A DNA stretch of 64,000 bases from Planctomycetia bacterium (GCA_015709575.1 CP054190.1:3346616-3410615); one strand, 5' to 3'; shown: positions 10,202-19,842, counted from the stretch's first letter. Notes: generated from the letters alone by a model not told the origin. Made by a program: numbers and translations.

Positions 10202-11751
10202 CGCGGCCCTCCCGTCGCGGGCAGCGGGTGCGGACTCGGCGGCAGCGCTCCGCTCTCCGCCGGAGGCGCTGCGCCCTCCGCCGTGAGTCGCGCCTCCAGC
10301 TCCGCGATCATCCCCGGATCCAGCACGTGCTCCACCATGTCCGCGTCGCGATCGACGTGCGATGGCGCTATGTCGGCGTGCGAGATCAGATACAGCTCCC
10401 ACAGCCGGTGATTTCGGACAATCCGCTCCGCGGCCGCCCGCCCGGCAGGCGTCAGCCGCACCAGCACTCCGCGCGGCTCTCGCTGCAACTCAAGCAGTCC
10501 TTCGCGCTGCGCCGCATGCAAGGCGCGCCCCGGCTGTCCGGCGCCCCAGCTCCGCAATCGGCGCAGCGCTGCCAGCGGGGCGCCGCCGCTCCCGCCGGCG
10601 CTGCGCGGCGTCGACGGAACTGCGCTCCCTTGCTCATGCAGCTCGTGAACCGCGCGGAGCAGGTGCTGTCGCGCGACGCGTCGCGCCAGACCCCAGTGTC
10701 GCACCGCCGCCCGCAGCACCCCCCGCGCCGGTCCCAGCAACATGCTGATTCCGAACATCGCCCCGCCGACCAGCACGATCAGCGCGCCGGCCGGCAACCG
10801 CGGATGCACGGCGCTCACGGCGGCCCCGATGAATCCGCTGGTCGCGCCAATCGCCGCCGCCGCCGTGACGATCACCGGCAGGCGCTCCGACCAGAAGCGC
10901 GCCGCCGCCGCTGGAATGACCAGCAGCGCAATGACCAGGATCAAGCCCACCGCCTGAAGGCCGACCACCGTCACCGTCACCACCAGCCCCATCAACAGCA
11001 CATCCAGCAGCGCCGTCGGCCGCCCCAGCGTCCGCGCATACCCGGAATCGAAGCAGAGCATCTGGAAGTCGCGGAACATCGCCACGCAGACCGCCGTCAC
11101 GAGCACCGCCGTCACGCCGATCAGCACCGCGTCGCTCCACAGCATGGCCGCGGTCTTGCCGTAGATGAACGCGTTCAGGCCGGCGGCGCTGCCGGATCCG
11201 CTGCGCTGCACGACGCCCAGCACGGCCGCCCCGAAGCCGAAGAACACGCTCAGCACGATGCCCAGCGCCGCGTCCTCGCGGATGCGCGTGGAACGCACGA
11301 TGCCGAGGATCACCAGCACGCTCACAACCCCGGAACTCGCCGCCCCCGCCAGCAGCCCCGGCAGCCACTTGCCGGATCCCCCCATGCCGGCCATCACCAG
11401 AAACGCGATCCCGATCCCCGGCAGCATGGCGTGGCTCAGCGCGTCGGCCAGCAGCGCCCGCTTGCGCAGCAGCGTAAACGTCCCCACCACGCCGCAGGCC
11501 GCCCCCAGCAGCGATACCCCCGTCACCACCACGCGCGTGTTGTAATCCCGCAACAGCAGCACGTCCGCGTATCTGGAAAGCAGGCTCTCGCCCGACGCAC
11601 CAAGCCCGGTTTGGGCGTGAGCCGTCGGCAGAGCCATCAGCAGAATGGCAATCAGCGCGACGCGCTGGAGGAGTCGCCCCGGTTGCAAAGGAATGCGATA
11701 CCCGGCAGCAAGCAGCGCCAATCCGCGAACACCGGCAGCACGTCCGTTCAC
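10198..11751 (-). CDS. Second metal ABC permease with a divergent DtxR-like tail
   Basis: 517 residues. The N-terminus has an extra hydrophobic, signal-like segment ([16 protein letters not shown]), then the permease core ([31 protein letters not shown]). From about residue 355 a DtxR-like domain follows, but with a Gly/Ser/Pro-rich insertion (about 377-392) in the helix-turn-helix region. Metal positions are altered: H448 (=H79), E452 (=E83), E474 and H475 are kept, while H98 and Cys102 are replaced by D467 and D471. The regulator half may be degenerate or structural. GTG start with GGAG seven bases upstream; overlaps the ATPase stop and the next permease start by four bases each, so translation is coupled. 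Confidence 0.85.
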   Translation of the reverse strand: MNGRAAGVRGLALLAAGYRIPLQPGRLLQRVALIAILLMALPTAHAQTGLGASGESLLSRYADVLLLRDYNTRVVVTGVSLLGAACGVVGTFTLLRKRALLADALSHAMLPGIGIAFLVMAGMGGSGKWLPGLLAGAASSGVVSVLVILGIVRSTRIREDAALGIVLSVFFGFGAAVLGVVQRSGSGSAAGLNAFIYGKTAAMLWSDAVLIGVTAVLVTAVCVAMFRDFQMLCFDSGYARTLGRPTALLDVLLMGLVVTVTVVGLQAVGLILVIALLVIPAAAARFWSERLPVIVTAAAAIGATSGFIGAAVSAVHPRLPAGALIVLVGGAMFGISMLLGPARGVLRAAVRHWGLARRVARQHLLRAVHELHEQGSAVPSTPRSAGGSGGAPLAALRRLRSWGAGQPGRALHAAQREGLLELQREPRGVLVRLTPAGRAAAERIVRNHRLWELYLISHADIAPSHVDRDADMVEHVLDPGMIAELEARLTAEGAAPPAESGALPPSPHPLPATGGPR

Positions 11752-12605
11752 GCGCCGTCTCCGCGTTTCAGGGCGTGCGCGGCCGCGTCGAGCAGCGTCA
11801 GGCGGCCGCCGTAGGTCCGCGCCAGGTTCTCGGGCGTGAAGATCTCGCCCACCGGCCCGTGCGCTACGACGCGCATGTTCAGCAGCAGCACGTTGTCAAA
11901 ATACTCCGGCACCGTCTGCAAGTCGTGATGCACGACCAGCACCGTGCGCCCGTTGCGGCGCAGCTCGCGCAGCACGTCCACGATAGCGCGCTCCGTCGCG
12001 GCGTCCACGCTCGCGAACGGCTCGTCCATCAGGTACAGGTCCGCGTGCTGGGCCAGCGCCCGCGCGAGAAAGACCCGTTGCTGCTGTCCGCCCGAAAGCT
12101 GGCTGATCTGGCGACCGGCGTACTCGGCCAGCCCGACGCGCTCCAGCGCCTCCAGCGCCGTGCGGCGGTGCGCGCGCGTCACGGGGCGCAGCCAGCCGAT
12201 CTTCGCATAGCAGCCCATCGTCACCACGTCGAGCGCGCTGACCGGGAAGTCCCAGTCCACGCTCTCGCGCTGCGGCACATAGGCGACCCGCTCGCGCTGT
12301 CGCCGATACGGCTCGCCGAAGATCGTCACCCGCCCCGACGCGCGCGGCACCAGGTCGAGCACCGCCTTGAGCAGCGTGCTCTTGCCGGCGCCGTTCGGTC
12401 CGACAATCGCCGTCAACTTGCCCGCAGCCGCGTCATAGTCCACGTCCCACAGCACCGGCTTGCGGTGATACGCGACGGTCGTGTCGTGGATCGACAGCGG
12501 GCAGTCGGGCGGATGCTCCGACCCATGCGGCAGCGCGCCCGCCGGCTCGCGCTGCTTCGCAGCGGCTCGCGCCGATTCCCGACCGCTGCCCAAAGAACTC
12601 CACAC
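11748..12605 (-). CDS. Metal ABC transporter ATP-binding protein (MntB/ZnuC type)
   Basis: The ATPase of the uptake system. It shows Walker A GPNGAGKS, a Q-loop [13 protein letters not shown] (typical of Mn/Zn/Fe members), signature LSGGQQQR, Walker B LYLMDEPF and switch histidine VVHHDL. I chose GTG at 12605 (285 residues) because GAGGAG lies seven bases upstream; a GTG at 12662 would add 19 residues without a good ribosome site. Even so there is a ~35-residue nonconserved lead before the fold begins at [10 protein letters not shown]. It is the second gene of the operon and overlaps the first permease gene (GTGA). Confidence 0.93.
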   Translation of the reverse strand: MWSSLGSGRESARAAAKQREPAGALPHGSEHPPDCPLSIHDTTVAYHRKPVLWDVDYDAAAGKLTAIVGPNGAGKSTLLKAVLDLVPRASGRVTIFGEPYRRQRERVAYVPQRESVDWDFPVSALDVVTMGCYAKIGWLRPVTRAHRRTALEALERVGLAEYAGRQISQLSGGQQQRVFLARALAQHADLYLMDEPFASVDAATERAIVDVLRELRRNGRTVLVVHHDLQTVPEYFDNVLLLNMRVVAHGPVGEIFTPENLARTYGGRLTLLDAAAHALKRGDGA

Positions 12606-12708
12606 GACCGCGCTCCTCGTTCCCCGATGCCACTTCGCACAATCGGACACGCGCCGACGCACCCCGGGCCGATTTCGCGTCGCCGCTCCGTCTCAGGCGC
12701 TGCGACGA

Positions 12709-13716
12709 TCAGCGGTCCTTCTTCTCCGACAGCTTGCCGCGCCAACCGCGCTCCGGCGCGTCACCGCCCAGCGCACGGGCGATCAGCGTGGCGTTGTGAT
12801 CGATCATGCCGACGTAGGTGCCCTCGTACGTCCCGGGTGCGCCCATCGCATCCGACAGCAGCGTGCCGCCGATCCGCACCGTTCGCCCGCGCGCCGCCGC
12901 CCCCTCGACCAGCGCCCGGACGTTCTTTTCCGCCACGCTCGATTCCACGAACACCGCCGAAATCTCGCGCTCCACCAGGAACGACACCAGCCGATTGATG
13001 TCGGCCACGCCCGCCTCGGATTCCGTCGAGATTCCCTGAATGCCGCGCACCTCGATCCCGTAGGCGCGGCCGAAGTACCCGAACGCATCATGCGCCGTCA
13101 CCAGCACGCGCTGCCGCGCCGGGATCGACGCGATCACCTTTTTCACATACGCGTCCAGCTCCGCCAACTCACCGCGATAGCGCGACGCGTTCGCGCGATA
13201 CGCGGCCGCGTTCGCCTCATCGCAGGTTGCCAGGGCCTCGGCCACGGTCTCCACCGCCCGGCTCCAGAGCGACACATCCATCCAGACGTGCGGATCGGGG
13301 TGGCCCTCGGATCCGTCCGGCTCGATCAGGTGCTTGGTGTCAATTCCCTCGGTCACCGCGAACACGCGCCGCCCGCCGCGGGCCATCCGCACCAGCGTGT
13401 CACTCATCCGCCCTTCCAGCAGCAGACCGCTGTAGAAGATCACGTCAGCATCCTGCAGCTTCGCAACGTCGTTGCGACTCGCGCGGTACAGGTGCGGATC
13501 AACCCCCTCGCCGATGATGCCCGTCACGTTGGCGTGCTCGCCCGCCACCACACGCGCGATGTCCGTCACCATGCCGACCGTCGTCACCACGTTCAGCTTG
13601 CGCGAATCACCCGCCAGCGCCGCCGATCCGCCGCCCCAGACGAGTGCAACCGCCGCCAGGCCGCACAGAATCGCGCGACGACCCGGCCGCGCGCCGCTTC
13701 GTTCAATCAGGTTCAT
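12709..13716 (-). CDS. Metal ABC transporter substrate-binding protein (PsaA/TroA type)
   Basis: A 335-residue exported cluster A-I binding protein. A twin-arginine-like start (PGRRAILCGL) and hydrophobic core lead to cleavage near GSAALAG. Metal ligands appear in order as His75 (VDPHLY), His143 (DPHVWMD), Glu232 (STESEAG) and Asp289 (LLSDAMG). This His2-Glu-Asp set is typical of Mn/Fe binders, whereas ZnuA uses a third His plus a His-rich loop that is absent here. ATG at 13716 is preceded by GGGAG at suitable spacing; an ATG at 13740 is possible. First gene of the four-gene operon, expressed from the palindrome-bearing promoter at 13930-13962. Confidence 0.92.
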   Translation of the reverse strand: MNLIERSGARPGRRAILCGLAAVALVWGGGSAALAGDSRKLNVVTTVGMVTDIARVVAGEHANVTGIIGEGVDPHLYRASRNDVAKLQDADVIFYSGLLLEGRMSDTLVRMARGGRRVFAVTEGIDTKHLIEPDGSEGHPDPHVWMDVSLWSRAVETVAEALATCDEANAAAYRANASRYRGELAELDAYVKKVIASIPARQRVLVTAHDAFGYFGRAYGIEVRGIQGISTESEAGVADINRLVSFLVEREISAVFVESSVAEKNVRALVEGAAARGRTVRIGGTLLSDAMGAPGTYEGTYVGMIDHNATLIARALGGDAPERGWRGKLSEKKDR

Positions 13717-13848
13717 CTCATCAGCTCCCGACGCACCCATCACGGTGCGACTCTCAATCTGCCTTAACGCTCCGCACCCGCATGATCGAGCGCGCCACCG
13801 GCCGATCCGATCCGGCACACGGCCGCTCCCCGATCTCCCATCGACCAT

Positions 13849-13888
13849 CGACCGCTCGACCGCTCGACCGCTCGACCGCTCGACCGCT
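13849..13888. repeat. Five tandem 8-bp units in the metal operon leader
   Basis: CGACCGCT is repeated five times without error, plus a partial sixth copy. It lies between the operon promoter and the binding-protein gene, so it would be in the ~210-base leader. It is the main content of the 348-bp gap 13717-14064 besides the operator and promoters. Confidence 0.85.
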
Positions 13889-13929
13889 CGACCCAGGCGG
13901 ACTGCGTTACCTGTACCCCGAAACTCATA

Positions 13930-13947
13930 ATGTAGCATATGGTACAT
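13930..13947. promoter_or_regulatory. 18-bp palindromic operator
   Basis: ATGTAGCATATGGTACAT is a palindrome with a single mismatched pair (13935/13942), AT-rich in a GC-rich setting. It covers the -10 box of the metal uptake operon, as expected for a repressor site. The DtxR/MntR-like domains encoded in the same operon are the obvious candidates to bind it; this link is inferred. Confidence 0.7.
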
Positions 13948-13962
13948 GTCGGCCGCTGTCAA
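13934..13962 (-). promoter_or_regulatory. Promoter of the metal ABC operon
   Basis: On the minus strand a perfect -35 TTGACA (13957-13962) and -10 TATGCT (13934-13939) are 17 bases apart. The palindrome at 13930-13947 overlaps the -10. The predicted transcript starts near 13927 and has a leader of about 210 bases. Confidence 0.7.
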
Positions 13963-13990
13963 GGGCCGGCCAGCCCCGCCTGCGCCACCC

Positions 13991-14019
13991 GTGACGCTCG
14001 CGCTGGATTCGGCTACGCT
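13991..14019 (+). promoter_or_regulatory. Weak candidate promoter of the NHL-repeat gene
   Basis: GTGACG at 13991-13996 and TACGCT at 14014-14019 with 17-base spacing. Both boxes are imperfect. Confidence 0.25.
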
Positions 14020-14064
14020 CAAACATGGGGTTTCCGCCCGAACGGCGACCGGAGGCGCAATACC

Positions 14065-15519
14065 ATGCCCGTTTCGCACACCCGACGCCTGCCGCCCGCC
14101 GCTGCGATCGTCGCGATCCTAGCGCCGCTCCTCTTCCCGCTTATTCCGATCAACCGAGCCGCTGCCGCCGTTGGCGACAGTGCCGCGGACGCTGTTCTCG
14201 GTCAGCCGGGCCTCACGTCGCTCGCCGGTCTTGCCGACCCGGCCGCAGCCATCTCGATCTCCGGCGCTCCGGGCATCGTGGTCGCACCGGATGGGCGTCT
14301 ATTCGTCGCGGACTCCAACAACAACCGCATCCTGAGCTGGCCCAGCGCCGCGAGCTTCACCGACGGCGCGGCTGCCGATCGGGTCATTGGCCAGCCCGAC
14401 TTCCTGAGCACGACGCCGGGCACATCCGCTTCCGCCCTGAACTATCCGCAAGGGCTGCATATCGACGCCGCCGGCGCTTTGTGGGTGGCGGATGCGTTCA
14501 ACCATCGCGTACTGCGCTTTCCGGACCCCTCGACACCAGGAGCCGCCGCCGACCTCGTCATCGGCCAGCCCGACCTGACCACCGGCGTCCCGAACTTCGG
14601 CGGCTCATTCAACGGACTCGACGGAGCGCGGGCGAACAGCATCCTGTTCCCCGGACGGGTTCGAACCACGGGCACGCGCGTTTACATCACTGACAGCGGC
14701 AACAGCCGCACACTCGCCTACGATCTTCCCGCCAGCCACCAGCCGACCGCGGACGCCGTTTTCGGCCAGTACGGCTCGCTCGTCTGTCGCGCGAAGAACA
14801 ACGACGGCGCCTGCGGGTCGGAATTCGCGCCGCCGACCGGCGAGACGCTTTACAACCCGATCGGCCTCGACGTGGACGGCGCAGGACGGGTGTACATCGC
14901 GGACTGGAACAACCATCGCGTGCTGCGCTTCGACCCGCCGCTCGCTGCATCGCCGGTCCCCAGCGCCGTCTACGGGCAGACCGGCTTTTCCGCGGCCGAC
15001 CCCGATGGTCCGGGCGCAGGCGCGGGCGGACTGCACCTGCCGATAGACCTGCACCTGACCGCGACCGCGGACCTGCTGGTCTGCGACAGCGCGAACCACC
15101 GGGTACTGCTGCTTCGCGGGCCGCTGTACGGATCGGCGCCGGATGGGGTGCTTGGACAACTCGACGACCTGGGCGGGCAGTTGCCGAATCACGGCCTCGC
15201 GCCGGGCAGCGTGGGACCGACGGGGCTGTCCGGCCCCACCGGCGTCACGATCGACGCGCTCGGCAACGTGTATGTGGTGGACACGGACAACAACCGTGTG
15301 CTGCGATTCGACCGGCCGTTCGTGCTGCGCGGCGACGCCAATTGCGACGGGCGAACTGACAACTTCGACATTGACCCCTTCGTGCTGCGACTGGTGAATG
15401 AAGCAGCCTATGCACAGGCCTATCCTCATTGCCCGCCCGCGGCGTGCGACGCCAACGGCGACGGGAGTGTGGACAACTTTGACATCGATCCGTTCGTGCG
15501 CCTGCTGGTGGGCGAGTGA
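14065..15519 (+). CDS. Secreted NHL-repeat protein with C-terminal dockerin-like tag
   Basis: 484 residues. A signal peptide ([19 protein letters not shown]) precedes a beta-propeller of NHL-type repeats, visible as recurring phrases such as [56 protein letters not shown] and [14 protein letters not shown], alternating with VIGQPD/VFGQ strands. The last ~60 residues hold two EF-hand-like repeats (GDANCDG...DNFDIDPFV and [17 protein letters not shown]), the planctomycete tag shared with three other proteins here. ATG at 14065 has GGAGG nine bases upstream. Its stop overlaps the next gene's ATG by one base. Probably extracellular; ligand unknown. Confidence 0.88.
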   Translation: MPVSHTRRLPPAAAIVAILAPLLFPLIPINRAAAAVGDSAADAVLGQPGLTSLAGLADPAAAISISGAPGIVVAPDGRLFVADSNNNRILSWPSAASFTDGAAADRVIGQPDFLSTTPGTSASALNYPQGLHIDAAGALWVADAFNHRVLRFPDPSTPGAAADLVIGQPDLTTGVPNFGGSFNGLDGARANSILFPGRVRTTGTRVYITDSGNSRTLAYDLPASHQPTADAVFGQYGSLVCRAKNNDGACGSEFAPPTGETLYNPIGLDVDGAGRVYIADWNNHRVLRFDPPLAASPVPSAVYGQTGFSAADPDGPGAGAGGLHLPIDLHLTATADLLVCDSANHRVLLLRGPLYGSAPDGVLGQLDDLGGQLPNHGLAPGSVGPTGLSGPTGVTIDALGNVYVVDTDNNRVLRFDRPFVLRGDANCDGRTDNFDIDPFVLRLVNEAAYAQAYPHCPPAACDANGDGSVDNFDIDPFVRLLVGE

Positions 15520-16415
15520 TGCGCGTGCGACGGGGCGTGACGCTGATCGAGCTGATCGTCGTCGCGGCGATCATCGCGCTGCTGGCGACGATCTCGCTGA
15601 GCGGCGTCGCGCAGGCACGGCGCATGGCGCGCACCGGGGCGTGCCAGGCGGCGCTGCGCGGGTTGGGCACCGCGCTGGCAGCCTATGCCACCACGCACGC
15701 GGACGCGGTCGTGCCTTCCTACAACATGACCGGCACGGCCGTCGGAACGCACAACCCATTGGACGGATGGGCGGTGATTCTCGATCGCGAAGCGTTCGCC
15801 GGCGGAGCGCCCGGGCCGACGGGCAATGCCTTTTATTGCCCCGACACACTGCCGCGCGCCGGCCTCGCCGCGGCGCAGACCGGCACGGACCCCGACAATC
15901 CGCGCGGGTTCATGGACTGGCCCGCGGTGCTGACGCTCTCGCAGGCGTACGCGCGGCCGCTGCCCGAGCGCGGCATGCCGCGCGTGTTGCGCGTGTCCTA
16001 CTGGATCAACGGCGAAAACCCGATCGGCCGGCCGCTGCCGGTGCGCCAGGGCGTGTACTACACGGGATCCGTGGGCTACGGCCCGGACCCGCTCGGTCGC
16101 ACGCTGCGGGCGAACCGGCTCACGGAGGTCGCACGGCCGGCAGCGACGATCGCGCTGGCCGACGGACTCTACGCAGGGAACCAGGACGCGCCGCGACGTG
16201 GCGCACGCGACCTGCGGATTGGCTATCGGCACGTCCGCGGAACCGCGGCGGCCAACGTCGCCTTTGCGGATGGGCACGTCGGCATGATCCGCGGAGACGC
16301 CTTTCCGCGTGATTTCGGCGGCACAGCCAGCGCGCAGCAGGTTCGAGAGGAAAACGTGGGCGGCCGCCCAACGTGCTACGCCGACCCGGACAAATGGCTG
16401 GCCGCCGGGCCGTGA
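15519..16415 (+). CDS. Pseudopilin-like protein (prepilin-type N-terminus)
   Basis: 298 residues. The N-terminus [18 protein letters not shown] is a type III signal: basic leader, cleavage after Gly, Glu at +5, then a hydrophobic helix. The rest resembles the planctomycete DUF1559/H-X-DG group, with a late HVRGTAAANVAFADGHVG box like those in prepilin-processing-associated proteins. The ATG overlaps the preceding TGA (TGATG), so it is translationally coupled to the NHL/dockerin gene; a GTG at 15516 is the alternative start. It would sit in the inner membrane and need a prepilin peptidase encoded elsewhere. Confidence 0.82.
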   Translation: MRVRRGVTLIELIVVAAIIALLATISLSGVAQARRMARTGACQAALRGLGTALAAYATTHADAVVPSYNMTGTAVGTHNPLDGWAVILDREAFAGGAPGPTGNAFYCPDTLPRAGLAAAQTGTDPDNPRGFMDWPAVLTLSQAYARPLPERGMPRVLRVSYWINGENPIGRPLPVRQGVYYTGSVGYGPDPLGRTLRANRLTEVARPAATIALADGLYAGNQDAPRRGARDLRIGYRHVRGTAAANVAFADGHVGMIRGDAFPRDFGGTASAQQVREENVGGRPTCYADPDKWLAAGP

Positions 16416-16477
16416 CGGCCTCGTCGCGACGACGATGCCGACGCCCCAGCCGCGCGGCTCGTTGCCCCGGTCGATTA

Positions 16478-18343
16478 TTACTTCGGGGGTTGCTGCGGCG
16501 GCGGCTTCTTCTCCTCCGGCTTTGAGCCGAACAGTCCGCCCAGGCCCTCGCCAATCGCACCGACGCCCTGCTGCACCGCGCCGGCCGCTCCGGGCGGCAG
16601 CTTGTCGCCGAGCGCCCCGCCGACGCGCTCGGCCAGTTCGCGTTTGCCCGCCGCCACCAGGGCATCGCGCAGCGCCGCGGTGATGGCCGGTGCGTCGAAC
16701 ACGATGCGCGGCGCGTCGATCGGCCCGATGATGCGCAGCGTCAGGTTCAGATCGCGGGCATAGCGAAACGCCTCGTCGGCCACCTTGGCGTCCATGCCGA
16801 ACAGGCCCGCCGGCCCGACACGGCAGCGCATCGACTGCGCCTCGACCCTCAACTGGAAGTCCACCGCATCGCGCGTGGCGCCGCCGCTGATCGTCGCCGC
16901 GACCACGCCATCCTCAAAGATCACGCGATTGCCCGCGTTCAACCCGCGCTGCAGCGCTCCCATCGATACATCATCCATCTGTACGCCGATTCGCGCCTCG
17001 GGGGCGGCGTCGCCGTAGTTGATGAGCAGCGTGGCGCGCGAGCGGAACTGCTGGGAACGGATCGAAACGGACACAACATCGCCGGCTGCCCAGGGGGCAT
17101 CGCTGAGATTCTCCGCCAGCACGCGGCTGACGCCCCAGCGCTCCAGCCCGATCTCGACGTTCTCAATCTTCAGGCGCTTCAGCCGCACGCGCGGCGCGGG
17201 CGAGCGTGGGGCGCGCAGGTCGAGGTGCGCGAGGTAGCCGTCGGCGACCGGGCGCGGTGGGGGCGCGGCAGCCGCGTCGGGCGGCGCGGGCAGCCATTCG
17301 CGGATGGTGCGGGTCCACTCGCGAAGCTGCTCCGCCGACTGGAGATAGGACTCCAACTCGCCGAACTCCGACTGCGGGCCAAGCCCGTGCTGCCCCGGCA
17401 CGAATTCCTGCGTCGCGGGCGGCGGCGGCGGCGCGAGGACGACACCCGGGCGCTCGCGCGGGGAGTTGGTTTTTACGCCCGTCAGCACCACCTCTTCGAT
17501 CTCGACCTGTCCGCGCAGCAGCGCCAGTACGCCCAAGTCAGCGGTCAGCGCTTCAATCGCCGCGCGGTTGTTCTGCGGTTGGGCCGGATCGGTGATCTGC
17601 ACGTCGGAGAGCGCCAGGCGCGCCCCGAACAGCGACAACTCGACGCGCCCGATATTCACCTCCGCGCCGTTGGCGCGGGTCAGTGCCTGCTCGGCCAGCC
17701 CGTCCACCAGCCGATCCCGCAGAACGATCAACCCGGCCCCCGCCGCGGCCAGCAGCACCACGCCCACCGCCAGACCGGGAATCCGAACGTAGCGCCCGCG
17801 TCGCTCCAGCACGGCCCGCACGTCGGTCGCACTCTTGCTGATCAGCAGCCAATCCAGCAGGCGCACCCACCAGATTCGCCGCCACGTCGCGAATCGCTCC
17901 GACTTGCCCTCGAGGCTCAGCCACGTCCGGCGAAAACTCTGCACCACTAACGCCATGGTGCCGCCCAGCAGCAGCCCGAGGATCGGTCCCGCCAGCAGCG
18001 CCCCGCACAGGGCGTAACGCGAAAAATCCGTCAGCCCGATGATGGGAAGTGCGCCGGCCGTCGCCGGCAGCGCCGGCAGGCTCTGCTGCACCCACTCACC
18101 CAGCGAGACCAGCAGCGGCGCGGCGGCCAGCGACGCCGATTTGCCCAGTGCCGCGAACAAAAGAAAGACGCCGATCGGCACGTTGATCAGCAGCATCGCG
18201 AACAGCAGCGCCGCGTGCAGGCCCGAGAAACCCGGCATCAGACCGAACCAGAAGCCCAGCATCGTGCCGATCACGATCAGACCCGGCGCCACGCCGCCGC
18301 GCAACACGCTCAGCCAGCCGCGAATGGACCTGGGAATCAGCAC
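16478..18343 (-). CDS. Membrane protein with AsmA-like C-terminal half
   Basis: 621 residues. The N-terminal ~200 residues hold several membrane segments (APGLIVIGTMLGFWFGLMPG, LLFAMLLINVPIGVFLLFAA, YALCGALLAGPILGLLLGG, GLAVGVVLLAAAGAGLIVL). The remainder looks like an AsmA/TIGR03545-type periplasmic domain with IGRVELSLFGARLALSDVQI and a Pro/Lys-rich end (KPEEKKPPPQQPPK). In gammaproteobacteria similar halves are, to my knowledge, neighbouring genes (TIGR03546 and TIGR03545); here they appear joined. GTG start at 18343 with AGGAG seven bases upstream. A role in envelope lipid or protein traffic is a guess from AsmA relatives. Convergent with the pseudopilin gene. Confidence 0.65.
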   Translation of the reverse strand: MLIPRSIRGWLSVLRGGVAPGLIVIGTMLGFWFGLMPGFSGLHAALLFAMLLINVPIGVFLLFAALGKSASLAAAPLLVSLGEWVQQSLPALPATAGALPIIGLTDFSRYALCGALLAGPILGLLLGGTMALVVQSFRRTWLSLEGKSERFATWRRIWWVRLLDWLLISKSATDVRAVLERRGRYVRIPGLAVGVVLLAAAGAGLIVLRDRLVDGLAEQALTRANGAEVNIGRVELSLFGARLALSDVQITDPAQPQNNRAAIEALTADLGVLALLRGQVEIEEVVLTGVKTNSPRERPGVVLAPPPPPATQEFVPGQHGLGPQSEFGELESYLQSAEQLREWTRTIREWLPAPPDAAAAPPPRPVADGYLAHLDLRAPRSPAPRVRLKRLKIENVEIGLERWGVSRVLAENLSDAPWAAGDVVSVSIRSQQFRSRATLLINYGDAAPEARIGVQMDDVSMGALQRGLNAGNRVIFEDGVVAATISGGATRDAVDFQLRVEAQSMRCRVGPAGLFGMDAKVADEAFRYARDLNLTLRIIGPIDAPRIVFDAPAITAALRDALVAAGKRELAERVGGALGDKLPPGAAGAVQQGVGAIGEGLGGLFGSKPEEKKPPPQQPPK

Positions 18344-18444
18344 TGTCGTTCTCCTGGGCGGGCACGTCGAAAAGGCAGTGACGGACTCGTTACACGCCGT
18401 CGGCCGCCGCGCTCGTAGATTTCAGTAGCCGCGGCGCACGTTCG

Positions 18445-18463
18445 GCCGGCGTCGGACGCCGGC
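18445..18463. repeat. 8-bp perfect inverted repeat upstream of the thioredoxin-like gene
   Basis: GCCGGCGT, loop CGG, ACGCCGGC. It lies in the 158-bp divergent intergenic region, about 40 bases before the start codon at 18502. It could be a leader hairpin or a binding site. Confidence 0.4.
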
Positions 18464-18501
18464 TTGCGACCACTCGCCGCGGACACGATGGAGCACACCG
18501 C

Positions 18502-19842
18502 ATGAACCGGCTGCAAAGAGTTGCCACGCTGACCATCATTCTAACCCTGGGCGCCGCCGCAGCGCTCGCCTGCGACCCCCTGCTACTCCAGGAATGGCGG
18601 AACCCACCCACGACCGAGGAAGTGGTTCGGTGGCGCATCGCCGGGGCTGCCGGCCTGGATGAGCTGCGGGCGCGATTTGCCTCGGACATTGCCGCGGCCG
18701 TTTCGGACGGGCCGAGCGCCGAGGAGTACCGCCGTTCGTCGCGCTGGGCGGCGATTTCCGCCGCGATCGACGCGGTCGCTGCCCAGAAGGATGCGCACGT
18801 GTCCGGGTTGTTCTGGCACACGGACTTCGCCGCCGCGGCCGAGGAAGCCCGTCGCAGCGGCCGGCCGATCCTGACGCTGCGCCTGCTTGGCCGGCTGGAT
18901 GAGGAGCTGAGCTGTGCGAACAGCCGCTTTCTGCGAACGACGATCTATGCCGATCCCGAAGTGGCTCGGCAACTGCGCTCGGAGTTCGTCCTGCACTGGA
19001 AGTCCGTCCGCCCGGTCCCGCGTGTCACGATCGACTTCGGCGATGGCCGCATGCTGGAGCGCACCCTGACCGGCAACAGCATCCAGTACGCGGTGACGCC
19101 CGATGGCACGGTGATCGACGCGCTTCCTGGGTTGGTCGATCGCGAGTCCATGCTGACGTTCCTGGCGAATGCGCGAAGTCTCCACCGCGCGAATCCGGAC
19201 TCCTGGGGCGCGTACGCCTCCTCTGGCGCGATTTTTGAGTCGCAACTCGCACACGCGCTGCGGCTGTGGCGGGACCGGCTCAACGCCACACTGGACCCCG
19301 TGTCTCCGCAACCGCCGATGCAGCTCGTGCGGCACGTGCGCCTGTCCGCCGACGGCAGCGCCGCTGCGGGCGTGCTGGCGCCGGATGCCCTGGCGGCCGT
19401 GCCGATCGCCGTCACCAAGTCCAGGGTCGAGCGCGTGCCGCTCGAACAGCTCACGCGCCGCGCCGAACGTGTGCGCGCCGAATTGGACGCAGCTACCTGG
19501 CGCATCGCCGGGCAACTGCACGCGCCGGCCGTCACCGTGGCGCCGGAATGTGAGCGGTTAATGCGGACGAAGTGCGGCGGGGTCGGGGACTTCGACGCGA
19601 AGCTGGCGCGCTTCCGCGCGGCGCTGGCGCAGGACACGGTGTACAACCTGGCGGCGCTGCGGCCGGTGATCCTGGGCTGGCTGGCGTCGGCGAAGCGTCC
19701 GACGAACGTGGACGAACTAAACCGGCGCGTGTACGCCGAGCTGTTCCTCACGCCCGACAGCGATCCCTGGCTCGGACTTGCGGCCGCAGATGACTTCACG
19801 GCGCTGCCCGAGGAAGGGGTTCGAATCGCCGCGACGAAGTAG
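18502..19842 (+). CDS. Secreted thioredoxin-fold-like protein lacking the redox CxxC
   Basis: 446 residues with a signal peptide (VATLTIILTLGAAAALA). A central region (about 105-220) resembles thioredoxin-like domains: GLFWHTDFAAAAEEARRSG, RPILTLRLLG, then a segment with NSRFLRTTIYADPEVARQL and RVTIDFGDGR, and VTPDGTVIDALPGL. The usual CxxC is missing; only isolated cysteines occur (LSCANS), so redox activity is doubtful. ATG at 18502 is preceded by GGAG. The family seems uncharacterised; the thioredoxin relation is inferred from pattern, not proven. Convergent with nrfA. Confidence 0.6.
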   Translation: MNRLQRVATLTIILTLGAAAALACDPLLLQEWRNPPTTEEVVRWRIAGAAGLDELRARFASDIAAAVSDGPSAEEYRRSSRWAAISAAIDAVAAQKDAHVSGLFWHTDFAAAAEEARRSGRPILTLRLLGRLDEELSCANSRFLRTTIYADPEVARQLRSEFVLHWKSVRPVPRVTIDFGDGRMLERTLTGNSIQYAVTPDGTVIDALPGLVDRESMLTFLANARSLHRANPDSWGAYASSGAIFESQLAHALRLWRDRLNATLDPVSPQPPMQLVRHVRLSADGSAAAGVLAPDALAAVPIAVTKSRVERVPLEQLTRRAERVRAELDAATWRIAGQLHAPAVTVAPECERLMRTKCGGVGDFDAKLARFRAALAQDTVYNLAALRPVILGWLASAKRPTNVDELNRRVYAELFLTPDSDPWLGLAAADDFTALPEEGVRIAATK

